Shown here piece by piece: positions 16,181 through 24,740 of a DNA stretch of 64,000 nucleotides. The position numbers and the translations under genes were made by a program. The notes below the pieces were generated by a model that saw nothing but the letters and a program-made list of their open reading frames with translations, was not told the origin of the DNA and did no database searches. How positions within the stretch are numbered: position 1 is the first letter of the stretch; each line of letters opens with the position of its first letter. This stretch comes from Pseudomonas sp. ACM7 (GTDB taxonomy: Bacteria > Pseudomonadota > Gammaproteobacteria > Pseudomonadales > Pseudomonadaceae), in NCBI RefSeq assembly GCF_004136015.1, contig NZ_CP024866.1:4785192-4849191 (forward strand), in the 5' to 3' direction.

Positions 16181-17722
16181 TTAATGGCTGACGTTATCGA
16201 CGGCGATGGCTTCACCGCTGACGTCTGCGTAATGGGGCTGCCGTTTGGCGATGATCAGGTAGAGCATCCCGGCAATCCCGGCACCAATCAGCCAGGAGAA
16301 GGGCGATACGCTGTCGAAGCCCGGTACCAGCGCCAGGACGATAGCGATCAGCGCGGCAGGAATGAACGCCGCGACGGCGCGTAAATTGACTCCGCGGCTG
16401 TAGTAATAAGCGCCGTTAGGGTCTTCGCTGTACAACTGCGGCACGTTGACCTGACCTTTTCGTACGAGCCAGTAGTCGACCATGATCACCCCGTACAAAG
16501 GGCCGAGCAGGGCGCCGAGGCCGGACAGGAAATACACGATCACCAGGGGGCTGTTGTAGAGGTTCCACGGCAGGATCAGCACCGCGATGGTCGCGCTGAT
16601 CAGGCCGGCGCGGCGAAACGTCAGGTATTTGGGCGCCAGGTTGCTCAGTACGAAGGCCGGTGCGACGAAGTTGGCCATGATGTTCACCGCCACGGTGACG
16701 ATCAGGAACGCCAGGCAACCGAGCACCAGAAAGAAGGTGTTGGGAATCGAGGCGATGATCTCGGTCGGGCTTTCGATAATCCGGCCATTGATCTGAAATT
16801 GCGCGCCACAGAGCAGGACGGTGATGCTGGCGAACACCAGAATATTCACCGGCAGGCCCCAGAAATTGCCGACCTTGATGGTCTTGCGGCACGGCGAAGA
16901 ACGGGCGAAGTCGCAGAAGTTGAGGATCAGCGTGCCGTAGATCGACAGCCACAACGCACCACCGGCAAAGATGTTGCGCCACATCTCGCCGCCGGTCAGC
17001 GGTTCGCGGATCGACCAGGCGATGGTCGCGTTGGCCTGAAAGTACATCCACCCGGCGAGGGCGGCGACGGTCAGCAGAATCACTGGCCCGGCGAACGCCT
17101 CGTAGCGCCGCACCATTTCCATGCCATAGGCGAGAATCGCCAGTTGCACGAACCAGATCGCCACGAAGCACACCCAGCCCAGGCTCGATAGACCGAGGAT
17201 CGAGTTGTGGTCGTAGTCCGCGAAGCCGGGATGAACCGCGATCAGCAGCACCCGAAAGACCACCGAGGCCAGGTAGGTTTGAATTCCGAACCAGGCGATG
17301 GCGATAACGGCGCGGATCAATGCAGGAATTTGCGCCCCGTGAATGCCGAAACTGATCCGGCTGATGACAGGAAACGGCACGCCGGTCTTTTGCCCCATGT
17401 AGCCGGAGAGGTTCATGAAGCAATACACCAACGCCGCGCCGATCCCCAGGGACAGCAGGATTTGCCAGCCGCCCAGTCCGAGGGCATACAGCCCGATGGC
17501 GAATGAGTAATTGGCGATGTTGTGAACGTCGTTGGTCCACAGGGCGAAGATGCTGTAGCGGCCCCAGCGTCGACCTTCGGCCTTGGTCGGCGCCAGGTCC
17601 TTGTTGTGCAGGCGAGGGCTGAGTACGACGGGTTCTTGAAACGTTTGGTCGTGAGGGGGTGAAGTGGGTGGGAAGGAGGGCAGATCCAGCGCGATGTTGT
17701 TATTGGAGAGGCTAGTACGCAT
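16181..17722 (-). CDS. NCS1-family nucleobase/hydantoin:cation symporter
   Basis: From the ATG at 17722 (GGAG about ten bases upstream) the protein is 513 residues with about 12 membrane segments. The N-terminal pattern WGRYSIFALWTNDVHNIANY is the NCS1 signature; family members import allantoin, hydantoins, uracil or cytosine with Na+ or H+. The frame opens further upstream to 17806, but that extension is not membrane-like. The racemase-family gene lies just downstream, which points to a hydantoin- or allantoin-type substrate, though the sequence alone cannot choose one. Confidence 0.85.
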   Translation of the reverse strand: MRTSLSNNNIALDLPSFPPTSPPHDQTFQEPVVLSPRLHNKDLAPTKAEGRRWGRYSIFALWTNDVHNIANYSFAIGLYALGLGGWQILLSLGIGAALVYCFMNLSGYMGQKTGVPFPVISRISFGIHGAQIPALIRAVIAIAWFGIQTYLASVVFRVLLIAVHPGFADYDHNSILGLSSLGWVCFVAIWFVQLAILAYGMEMVRRYEAFAGPVILLTVAALAGWMYFQANATIAWSIREPLTGGEMWRNIFAGGALWLSIYGTLILNFCDFARSSPCRKTIKVGNFWGLPVNILVFASITVLLCGAQFQINGRIIESPTEIIASIPNTFFLVLGCLAFLIVTVAVNIMANFVAPAFVLSNLAPKYLTFRRAGLISATIAVLILPWNLYNSPLVIVYFLSGLGALLGPLYGVIMVDYWLVRKGQVNVPQLYSEDPNGAYYYSRGVNLRAVAAFIPAALIAIVLALVPGFDSVSPFSWLIGAGIAGMLYLIIAKRQPHYADVSGEAIAVDNVSH

Positions 17723-17887
17723 TCCGGCAGGCTCCGAGCTTGGCGTCGCGATGACTGTGCATGAGCGTCGGCTCGACAAATCTTCGTCGCGGGCAGTCAG
17801 CATCATTGGTTACGGGGCATCTGCAGCCTGTACGGGATAGGGCGCTTCAGGCTTGCGGATCTAAAGTGTGTGTATGTTTTGATGTGA

Positions 17888-17897
17888 TTGTATACAA
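17888..17897. promoter_or_regulatory. palindrome TTGTATACAA, candidate GntR (FadR-type) operator
   Basis: A perfect 10-base palindrome about 165 bases upstream of the permease ATG. TTGTATACAA resembles operators of FCD-type GntR regulators. No GntR gene adjoins this operon in the window, so the regulator would be encoded elsewhere. Confidence 0.4.
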
Positions 17898-18114
17898 AAC
17901 ATGTATGCACTTAAGCCAGATCCATGCCAGTCAGCGATCTATGAATTTCGCTATTAATTTCGTTTTGTTATCTGTATGCGATAAGTATCTGAAATAAAGG
18001 CGATATAAATTGACTGTTTGAACAGGTATTTATTTTTCAGAGGGATGTGTATGAAAGGTCGACTGAGGGAGTCAGGGCAGGGGCGTGTAACTTTTTGGGG
18101 CGCTTAAATGAAAA

Positions 18115-18157
18115 GTGCACACACAAATGGCGCCTATGGTGACATTCGTGTGTACAC
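18115..18157. repeat. 15-base imperfect inverted repeat
   Basis: Arms 18115-18129 (GTGCACACACAAATG) and 18143-18157 match at 13 of 15 positions across a 13-base spacer. It is not part of the REP-like families. It may be a protein-binding site; no further support. Confidence 0.3.
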
Positions 18158-18181
18158 ATTTTTGGAGCCGATCATAGAACC

Positions 18182-18271
18182 TGTGGGAGCGGGCTTGCTC
18201 GCGAAAGCGTTGTGTCAGTCGACATCAATGTTGGATGTCAGTCCGCTTTCGCGAGCAAGCCCGCTCCCACA
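18182..18271. repeat. REP-like hairpin, family A
   Basis: Inverted pair of the GTGGGAGCGGGCTTGCTCGC unit around a core with GTCGACATCAATGTTG. It ends 23 bases before the cysH stop and could protect the 3' end of that transcript. Confidence 0.85.
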
Positions 18272-18293
18272 TTGGATCTCACAAGGCTCAAGA

Positions 18294-19034
18294 TTACGCC
18301 TTGGATTTGCTGATGATGTTGCCCGCATGCAGCCCGCATTCTTTCTGCGTCGCTTCTTCCCACCACCAACGACCTTCGCGCTCGTGCTGGTTTGGTAACA
18401 CCGGGCGGGTGCAGGGTTCGCAGCCGATGCTGATGAACCCGCGCTCATGCAGGCTGTTGTACGGCAGCTCCAGCATGCGGATGTAGCCCCAGATCTCTTC
18501 ACTGGTCATTTGCGCCAGTGGGTTGAATTTGTACAGGGTGCGTTCTGGGGTGGAGAACGCGGTGTCGATTTCCAGCACGGCGACGGCGCTGCGTGTTCCA
18601 GGGCTCTGATCCCGGCGCTGACCGGTGGCCCAGGCCGTCACACCGGAGAGCTTGCGACGTAGTGGCTCGATCTTGCGGATGCCGCAGCATTCGCCATGGC
18701 CGTCCTTGTAGAAACTGAACAGGCCTTTTTCCTTCACGAAAGGTTCGAGCTTGGTGTAGTCCGGCGACACCAGTTCGATGTCGATCTTGTAGTGCTCACG
18801 CACCTGATCGATGAAGCGATAGGTCTCGGGGTGCAAGCGGCCAGTGTCGAGGCTGAACACTTTGACGTTCTTGTTCAGCTTCCAGGCCATGTCTACCAGC
18901 ACCACGTCTTCGGCGCCGCTGAAAGATATCCACAGGTCATCGCCAAACTCGGCGAACGCGAGTTTCAGGATGTCCTGGGCGGATTTGTTGGCATAGGTCG
19001 TGGCGAGTTCCACGACATCGAACGATGGGCTCAT
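18294..19034 (-). CDS. cysH: APS/PAPS reductase (assimilatory sulfate reduction)
   Basis: The 246-residue protein has the nucleotide-binding [10 protein letters not shown] region, a Cys-Cys pair at 116-117 ([10 protein letters not shown]) and a CxxC at 205/208 (GCEPCTRP). Together these bind the [4Fe-4S] cluster that marks the adenylylsulfate (APS) reductase type, as in other Pseudomonas. The catalytic cysteine is in the C-terminal ECGLH (Cys233). It reduces APS to sulfite with thioredoxin. It appears to be transcribed alone; thrH starts 174 bases away on the opposite strand. Confidence 0.93.
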   Translation of the reverse strand: MSPSFDVVELATTYANKSAQDILKLAFAEFGDDLWISFSGAEDVVLVDMAWKLNKNVKVFSLDTGRLHPETYRFIDQVREHYKIDIELVSPDYTKLEPFVKEKGLFSFYKDGHGECCGIRKIEPLRRKLSGVTAWATGQRRDQSPGTRSAVAVLEIDTAFSTPERTLYKFNPLAQMTSEEIWGYIRMLELPYNSLHERGFISIGCEPCTRPVLPNQHEREGRWWWEEATQKECGLHAGNIISKSKA

Positions 19035-19208
19035 CAGGGCGGCTTCCTACAGGTCGGTGGCGCTGGGCGCTCTATATGTGGCTGATGGTAACAAAATCCT
19101 GCAGCGACTGGCGCGCCCTATGCGTTGCACCGGTCAGCCTGAGTCGCTAGAGTTCGGCAGTCTTTTTGGCTCGCTCGACTCAATAATCAATACAAATGGG
19201 AGTGTCTT

Positions 19209-19826
19209 GTGGAAATTGCCTGTCTGGATCTTGAAGGTGTGCTGGTCCCGGAAATCTGGATCGCCTTCGCCGAAAAAACCGGGATCGAGTCCCTCAGGGC
19301 TACCACCCGGGACATCCCCGACTACGACGTGCTAATGAAGCAGCGTCTGCGGATTCTCGACGAGCACGGCTTGAAACTCACCGACATCCAGGAAGTGATC
19401 GCCACGCTGAAGCCGCTGGAAGGCGCCATCGAGTTTGTCAACTGGCTGCGTGAGCGCTTTCAGGTGGTGATTCTGTCGGACACATTCTATGAGTTCTCCC
19501 AGCCGTTGATGCGTCAACTGGGCTTCCCGACCTTGCTCTGCCATCGTCTGATTACTGACGATTCCGGTCGGGTGACGAGCTATCAGTTGCGTCAGAAAGA
19601 TCCCAAGCGCCAGTCGGTTTTGGCCTTCAAGAGCCTTTACTACCGGGTGATCGCGGCGGGGGATTCCTACAACGACACCACGATGTTGGGTGAGGCAGAT
19701 GCAGGGATTCTGTTCCATGCGCCGGACAATGTGATTCGCGAGTTTCCGCAGTTCCCGGCGGTGCATAGTTTTGAAGAGCTGAAGCAGGAATTCATCAAGG
19801 CTTCGAATCGGGCGTTGAGTTTGTAG
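19209..19826 (+). CDS. thrH: ThrH: phosphoserine phosphatase / homoserine phosphotransferase
   Basis: The 205 residues match Pseudomonas ThrH nearly throughout: MEIACLDLEGVLVPEIW with nucleophile Asp7 (the HAD motif is DLEG rather than DxDGT), LSDTFYEFSQPLM, and GDSYNDTTML. ThrH dephosphorylates phosphoserine and can pass the phosphate to homoserine, which bypasses thrB. The start is GTG, with GGGAG six bases upstream. A family A REP-like element follows the stop. Confidence 0.92.
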   Translation: MEIACLDLEGVLVPEIWIAFAEKTGIESLRATTRDIPDYDVLMKQRLRILDEHGLKLTDIQEVIATLKPLEGAIEFVNWLRERFQVVILSDTFYEFSQPLMRQLGFPTLLCHRLITDDSGRVTSYQLRQKDPKRQSVLAFKSLYYRVIAAGDSYNDTTMLGEADAGILFHAPDNVIREFPQFPAVHSFEELKQEFIKASNRALSL

Positions 19827-19842
19827 TCGTCTGGGAGGACGT

Positions 19843-19903
19843 CATCGCGAGCAAGCTCGCTCCCACAGGGATCGGTGATCACCTGTGGGAGCGAGCTTGC
19901 TCC
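19843..19903. repeat. REP-like hairpin, family A (short spacer)
   Basis: Inverted pair GCGAGCAAGCTCGCTCCCAC / GTGGGAGCGAGCTTGCTC around only ~15 bases, between convergent thrH and pabB. Likely a transcript-end hairpin for both. Confidence 0.85.
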
Positions 19904-19925
19904 GGGCGGCGTTCCGACGATGCTT

Positions 19926-21263
19926 TTAAAGGCTCTGCAAGGTATCGAGCAGTACTTTTACCTTGGTAATCGATTCCTGATACTCGGCCTGCCACTCGGA
20001 ATCCGCGACGATCCCGCCACCGCCCCAGCAACACACCTGCCCATCCTTGACCAGCAAACTGCGAATCGCGATGGAGCTGTCCATCTCGCCGCGCACGTCC
20101 AGATACAGCAAAGACCCGCAGTACAACCCGCGACGCGTCGGCTCCAGCTCGTCGATGATCTGCATCGCGCGAATTTTCGGTGCGCCGGTAATCGAGCCGC
20201 CAGGGAAGCTGCCAGCGATCAGGTCCAGCGCGTCCCGGTCATCTGCCAGTTCTCCGGTGACACTGCTCACCAAGTGATGCACGTTCGGGTAGCTTTCCAG
20301 GCTGAACAACTCCGGCACCCGCACCGAACCGATACGGCACGTACGGCCGAGGTCGTTGCGCAGCAGGTCAACGATCATCAGGTTTTCTGCGCGGTCCTTG
20401 GGGCTGGCCAGCAGTTCGGCGGCGTTTGCCGCATCTTCGGCAGCGGTCAGTCCGCGAGGGCGGGTGCCTTTGATCGGGCGGGTTTCCACATGGCGTTCGC
20501 TGACTTTGACGAAGCGTTCTGGCGACAGGCTCAACACCGCACCGCCGTCGGGCAAGCTTTGAAAACCGGAAAACGGCGTCGGGCACGCCGCCCGCAGCGC
20601 GCAATACGCGGCCCATGGATCGCCCTGGCACTGCGCGCGGAAACGCTGGGCGAAGTTGACCTGGTAACAGTCGCCGGCCTGGATGTAATGCTGAATGCGT
20701 TCTAGCGCGTGGCGATACTCGTCAGCGCTAAGGTCTGCCTTCATCGGGGCTTTCAACTTGAAAGACTCGACTGCTTCAGCCGTCGGCTCACTGAATAGCG
20801 TGATCAGACGCTGACGTTCGCTGTCGATCAGCGACGGGTGGAAGACCAACTGACTTGTACTCAGTTGGTGATCGCTGATCAGCGCCCAGTCATACAGCCC
20901 GAAACGTGCGTCGGGCAATTGCAGATCGTCCTGCGCCTGACTCGGAAGATTCTCCAGATGCCGACCGAAGTCGTAGCTCAGGTAACCGATGAGGCCGCCA
21001 GCGAAGGGCAAGTTGCAAGGAACAGCCGCTTCACCGAGTCGTGTCAGATTGTCGCGAAGGCGTTGCAGGAAATCGCCGCCACTTTCGTCAGGCAGTACCG
21101 CTATTTGCTCCAGTGGCCAGGCACTGAGCAAGTCGTAGCGGCCGCGATCGGCGGTTGGTCGACCACTGTCGAGCAGCACGGCACCGGGGGCATGACGAAT
21201 CGCCGCGAAGTACTCGGCGGGGTTGGCGCGATAGGGAAGCGGGTGTACGGAACAGGTCAACAT
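19926..21263 (-). CDS. pabB: aminodeoxychorismate synthase component I
   Basis: The 445-residue protein has the chorismate-binding fold of PabB/TrpE: an N-terminal GRYDLLSAWPLE region, QVNFAQRF, the PIKGTRPRG motif near residue 258 whose Lys marks PabB rather than TrpE, ENLMIVDLLRNDLGR, and the C-terminal GSITGAPK and YCGSLLYLD blocks. It converts chorismate to 4-amino-4-deoxychorismate, using ammonia from PabA, for folate synthesis. No pabA is nearby. No strong ribosome site precedes the ATG. Confidence 0.9.
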   Translation of the reverse strand: MLTCSVHPLPYRANPAEYFAAIRHAPGAVLLDSGRPTADRGRYDLLSAWPLEQIAVLPDESGGDFLQRLRDNLTRLGEAAVPCNLPFAGGLIGYLSYDFGRHLENLPSQAQDDLQLPDARFGLYDWALISDHQLSTSQLVFHPSLIDSERQRLITLFSEPTAEAVESFKLKAPMKADLSADEYRHALERIQHYIQAGDCYQVNFAQRFRAQCQGDPWAAYCALRAACPTPFSGFQSLPDGGAVLSLSPERFVKVSERHVETRPIKGTRPRGLTAAEDAANAAELLASPKDRAENLMIVDLLRNDLGRTCRIGSVRVPELFSLESYPNVHHLVSSVTGELADDRDALDLIAGSFPGGSITGAPKIRAMQIIDELEPTRRGLYCGSLLYLDVRGEMDSSIAIRSLLVKDGQVCCWGGGGIVADSEWQAEYQESITKVKVLLDTLQSL

Positions 21264-21376
21264 GGGCGGGGCAGATCAGCCATCGAGGCGGGGTGGCGAT
21301 TGTAGTCCCCTCGGGGAATTGCTCCTAGAGGGGATGTCGGGGATTGGTAGATTGGGGGCAATGGGTGAGAGACAGG

Positions 21377-22363
21377 TCAGCCCTCAACGGCCGGAATATG
21401 CCCAAACATCTCCTGAACAAACTCCACTCGCTCCCTCACCGTCTCAGTAATCCCGCGAGCCTTCATCTCCTCCAGGCGCGCTTCGACCGCATGGGTGCGC
21501 AACGTCAGCCCGCAATCATTGGCAATCTGAATGTTCAGCCCAGGCCGGGCGTTGAGCTCAAGAATCAGCGGCCCTTTCTCCTGGTCCAACACCATGTCGA
21601 CACCGATATAACCCAGCCCGCACAGCTCGTAGCAGCCGGCGGCGAGCTTCATGAAACCGTCCCAGTAGGGCAGTTGCACGCCGTCCACCGCGTTGGTGGT
21701 GTCCGGGTGTTTGTTGATGATGTTGTTCAGCCAGGTGCCGCGCAACGTCTGCCCGGTCGCGAGGTCAACACCGACGCCGATGGCGCCCTGGTGCAGGTTG
21801 GCCTTGCCGCCGGACTGGCGCGTCGGCAAGCGCAGCATGGCCATCACCGGGTAACCCAACAGCACGATGATGCGGATGTCCGGCACGCCTTCATAGCTGA
21901 TGCTTTTGAAAATCTGGTCCGGGATCACCCGGTATTCGATCAGCGCGCGGTCGCGGTGCCCGCCCAGGGAATACAGGCCGGTGAGGATGCTCGAGATATG
22001 GTGCTCGAGCTCCTCATGGTCGATGATCTTGCCGGACACTGTGCGATAGCGCCCCTCGAACCGGTCGGCAACCACAATGATGCCGTCACCGCCCGCGCCC
22101 TGGGCCGGTTTGATCACGAAGTCGTTGCGCCCGCCGATGATGTCGTCGAGGTTGTCGATTTCTTTCTCGGTGGAGATCACGCCATACAGTTCCGGCACAT
22201 GAATGCCGGCGGCGATCGCGCGCTCCTTGGTGATGATCTTGTCATCGACGATCGGGTACAGACTGCGCTTGTTGTACTTGAGCACGTAGTCCGCGTTACG
22301 CCGATTGATCCCCATGATGCCCCGGGCTTCCAGGGCCTTCCAGGTTTTCCAGAAGCCGAACAT
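21377..22363 (-). CDS. ATP-grasp, alpha-L-glutamate ligase-like protein
   Basis: The 328-residue protein is an ATP-grasp enzyme related to RimK-type ligases. It shows NDFVIKPAQGAGGDGIIVV (ATP-binding loop) and the metal-binding end GPLILELNARPGLNIQIA. It should join an amino acid or amine to a carboxylate on a peptide, protein or small molecule. The start overlaps the stop of the upstream 7TM/transglutaminase gene by one base, and the retropepsin-like gene sits just before that, so the three form an operon. Substrate unknown. Confidence 0.8.
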   Translation of the reverse strand: MFGFWKTWKALEARGIMGINRRNADYVLKYNKRSLYPIVDDKIITKERAIAAGIHVPELYGVISTEKEIDNLDDIIGGRNDFVIKPAQGAGGDGIIVVADRFEGRYRTVSGKIIDHEELEHHISSILTGLYSLGGHRDRALIEYRVIPDQIFKSISYEGVPDIRIIVLLGYPVMAMLRLPTRQSGGKANLHQGAIGVGVDLATGQTLRGTWLNNIINKHPDTTNAVDGVQLPYWDGFMKLAAGCYELCGLGYIGVDMVLDQEKGPLILELNARPGLNIQIANDCGLTLRTHAVEARLEEMKARGITETVRERVEFVQEMFGHIPAVEG

Positions 22364-23898
22364 CAGGCGTCAGCCTTCTTCAGGAAAGCCTTGAAACGCA
22401 CCAGTTCGGTCAGGCGGTAGCCGCGATAGCGACCCATGGCCAGCATGAAGCCCACCAGAATCAGCAGGATCGCCGGGAAGGTGAACACGAAGTAAATTAG
22501 CTCTGGCACGGTCATGATCAGGTGCGCCAGAGACGCAGCGAACAGCGTACCGATCGCCACTTTCATGGCATGGCCGGAACCGCGTTCTTCCCAGGTAATC
22601 GACAGGCGTTCGATGGTCATCGTCAGAATTACCATCGGGAACAGCGCTACCGACAACCCGCGTTCCAGGCCGAGTTTATGGCTGAGCAGGCTGATCGTCG
22701 CGATCAGCACCACCACGAAGGTCAGTACCACCGACAGTCTCGGCAGCATTTGCAGCTTCAAGTGTTCAAGGTAGGAGCGCAGCGACAGGCCCAACGCAGT
22801 GATGATCGTAAACAGCGCGATACCGAAGCCGAGCTGGGTTTCCCGGAACGCCAGGGCGATCAGCACCGGAGTAAAGGTGCCGAGGGTCTGAATGCCGATC
22901 AGGTTGCGCAGGATCAGGATCACCAGCACACCGATCGGGATCATCACCATGATCATGAAGGTCTGCTGGGTTTGCAGCGGCAGGCCGTACAGCGAGTATT
23001 CGAGGAAGTTGGCGTCGGTGTTTTCGTCAGTCAGCTTGGCCAGGCGAATCGCGTTCATTTCGCTGTTGTTCAGGCTGAAGGTCACGTTGGCCTTCTTGCC
23101 ACCATCGACGGTGATCAGGTTTTCGTCGCCGGTCCACCACAGCAGGCGGTCGGTCGGCAGGCCCTGTTCACCGGTTTCCGGGTTGAAGTACAGCCAGTCG
23201 GTGCCGTTGAAGCTGCGCAGCCAGAGTTCAGGTATTTGCGGTTGGTCGGCCACCAGGCGAATGGTGTGGACCTTTTCTATCGGCACGTGGGCGATGGACA
23301 GTACCAGCTCGACGATTTTGGCTTTGTTCGCGGTGGATGGATCGCCACCCAGCAGCAGTTTCACATTGTCGTCGCTAAGGTTGTTGACGCGCTTGATGGC
23401 TTCGCCGATGAAGGTTTCGACGTCGGCCGAGTGCTGGCGGATCGGTGCGAGCAGGGCTTCGGCGGCGATTTTTTCCGCGCCTTCGACGGCGATGCTGTCG
23501 CGGAAGGTTGGCCCTTTGATCTTGGATTTTTCACCGGTGTAGCGCTTGGTCAGAACCAGGCGGTAATAAAGCGTTTGATTGCCCTTGGCCCGACGTGCCG
23601 ACCAGGTGACTTTGCGGTTGCCGTCGGCACGGTTCACGGCCACGCCGTAGTTATTGGAAATGAAGCTCTCGTTGAGGCTGACGTAATCGCGGCTCAGCGG
23701 CGGCACGAACATCTGGATCTTGACCGGGTCCTTGGCACTGGCGACGAACTCGACTTTGGCGTCGATGTTCCACAAGTCGTCGGTGGCGTCTTCGGTCACG
23801 GGAATGCCAAGCACGAAGATTTGATAGGCCGTAACTGAAATGCCCAGCACCACCAGGATGGCGATCAGGAATTTCAGGTGAAGGGTAAGAGAGCGCAT
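22363..23898 (-). CDS. membrane protein with inactive transglutaminase-like domain and 7TM region
   Basis: 511 residues: one N-terminal membrane helix (LHLKFLIAILVVLGISV), a ~270-residue extracytoplasmic part, then a C-terminal block of about seven hydrophobic helices starting near residue 310. This is the architecture of the family described as inactive transglutaminase fused to 7TM. No Cys-His-Asp triad is evident. Position between an ATP-grasp ligase and a retropepsin-like protease suggests a membrane platform for a peptide-modifying or signalling system. Function not established by sequence. Confidence 0.75.
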   Translation of the reverse strand: MRSLTLHLKFLIAILVVLGISVTAYQIFVLGIPVTEDATDDLWNIDAKVEFVASAKDPVKIQMFVPPLSRDYVSLNESFISNNYGVAVNRADGNRKVTWSARRAKGNQTLYYRLVLTKRYTGEKSKIKGPTFRDSIAVEGAEKIAAEALLAPIRQHSADVETFIGEAIKRVNNLSDDNVKLLLGGDPSTANKAKIVELVLSIAHVPIEKVHTIRLVADQPQIPELWLRSFNGTDWLYFNPETGEQGLPTDRLLWWTGDENLITVDGGKKANVTFSLNNSEMNAIRLAKLTDENTDANFLEYSLYGLPLQTQQTFMIMVMIPIGVLVILILRNLIGIQTLGTFTPVLIALAFRETQLGFGIALFTIITALGLSLRSYLEHLKLQMLPRLSVVLTFVVVLIATISLLSHKLGLERGLSVALFPMVILTMTIERLSITWEERGSGHAMKVAIGTLFAASLAHLIMTVPELIYFVFTFPAILLILVGFMLAMGRYRGYRLTELVRFKAFLKKADA

Positions 23899-23903
23899 TG
23901 GAA

Positions 23904-24440
23904 TTACTCTGCGGTATGAGCGTCGGTGGCGCAGGCGGGTTTGCCAGCAGCGTATTTAAGACTGGGATCAACCAGCGCGTCGAAGCGTTTGAGCGCGTCG
24001 GAGCCGATCAGGAGCGGGTATTGGAAGGCGCTGCGGTCGGTTAGGTTCACTTCGATGCTACGTAAAGCCGAACCCATGCAGATATCCAGCTCGATCACCG
24101 GACGGGCGGTGTATTTCTTGCCTTCTTCCGGGTCGTAGTCGCCGGCCCGGCGCTTGATCTTGCTGACGCGGGCCAGTGGCCGTTCGATCGGGTGCGAGTG
24201 AGCGGTGTCGATCGCCAGGTAAAAACGCACCCAGGACTCGCCATTGCGTTTGAAGCGTTTGATGTCTCGGGCGCTCAGGGACGCGGTTTTCGCCCCGGTG
24301 TCGAGTTTGGCGGCGACCTCCAGGTTGATACCGTCCAGGGAGGCGTACTCATTGAGGCCGTACACGGTCTTTTCCCCCGCCGCGGCGAAACCGGGCAGGC
24401 AAATAAGGTAAAGGAACGTCGGGAAGGGCTTGAGTCTCAT
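23904..24440 (-). CDS. periplasmic retropepsin-like protein (ATP-dependent zinc protease family)
   Basis: From the ATG at 24440 (AGGA five bases upstream) the protein is 178 residues with a signal peptide ending near AAAGEK. The motif AAKLDTGAKTASLSA contains the DTGA of single-domain retropepsin-like aspartic proteases (often named 'ATP-dependent zinc protease', RimB-like), and a later LLIGSDALKRF fits the same fold. It is the first gene of the three-gene set with the 7TM protein (five bases downstream) and the ATP-grasp ligase. It could cut, or undo, whatever the ligase makes, but here in the periplasm. Confidence 0.75.
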   Translation of the reverse strand: MRLKPFPTFLYLICLPGFAAAGEKTVYGLNEYASLDGINLEVAAKLDTGAKTASLSARDIKRFKRNGESWVRFYLAIDTAHSHPIERPLARVSKIKRRAGDYDPEEGKKYTARPVIELDICMGSALRSIEVNLTDRSAFQYPLLIGSDALKRFDALVDPSLKYAAGKPACATDAHTAE

Positions 24441-24655
24441 AAATCCTGGTGCGCAGCGGTCCGTACTTCGATTCAAGACCCTGGCATCGCTGCGCAAGCT
24501 CCCTCGTATGCCTATCAGCTGTTTATGACAAGCAGTGCAGATGTCACAAACAAATGCGGGCGGCATTCTAGCACGGTGGTTTTATGGCGCCAGCGCCGGG
24601 GGGCGGCTATAAACAGGGAGGGCTGCGTCGTTATGGTGCAGTCGGTTATTAGACG

Positions 24656-24740
24656 ATTGTCGACAATACCTATTTATCCTTTGACTAAAAGGTCTGTATT
24701 CGCTAGTTTTTGCGGCATCAGCTTTCAAGGTGTCGACAAT
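24656..24740 (+). promoter_or_regulatory. promoter and operator pair of the methylcitrate operon
   Basis: A perfect palindrome ATTGTCGACAAT (24656-24667) and a second copy of its right part, TGTCGACAAT (24731-24740), flank a candidate promoter: TTGACT (24681-24686), 17 bases, TAGTTT (24704-24709). The second copy lies between the AAGG ribosome site (24727-24730) and the ATG of the GntR gene, so binding there could block transcription and affect its own translation start. Rest of the 300-base gap 24441-24740: nothing else recognised. Confidence 0.5.

Larger units (their letters stand above)
17723..18293. other. 571-bp gene-free region upstream of the NCS1 permease
   Basis: No convincing gene. 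It is AT-rich from about 17860 to 18060, contains the palindrome at 17888-17897, a 15-base inverted repeat at 18115-18157, and a family A REP-like hairpin at 18182-18271. It should hold the promoter of the permease operon, on the minus strand. Confidence 0.6.

Noticed and set aside
18108..18398. Small open frame through a REP-like element
   Set aside because: It is built mostly from the repeat and the antisense of cysH.
24192..24740. N-terminal extension of the GntR regulator
   Set aside because: The frame is open, but it crosses the retropepsin gene start and the operon promoter; the ATG at 24741 has the ribosome site and the family N-terminus.
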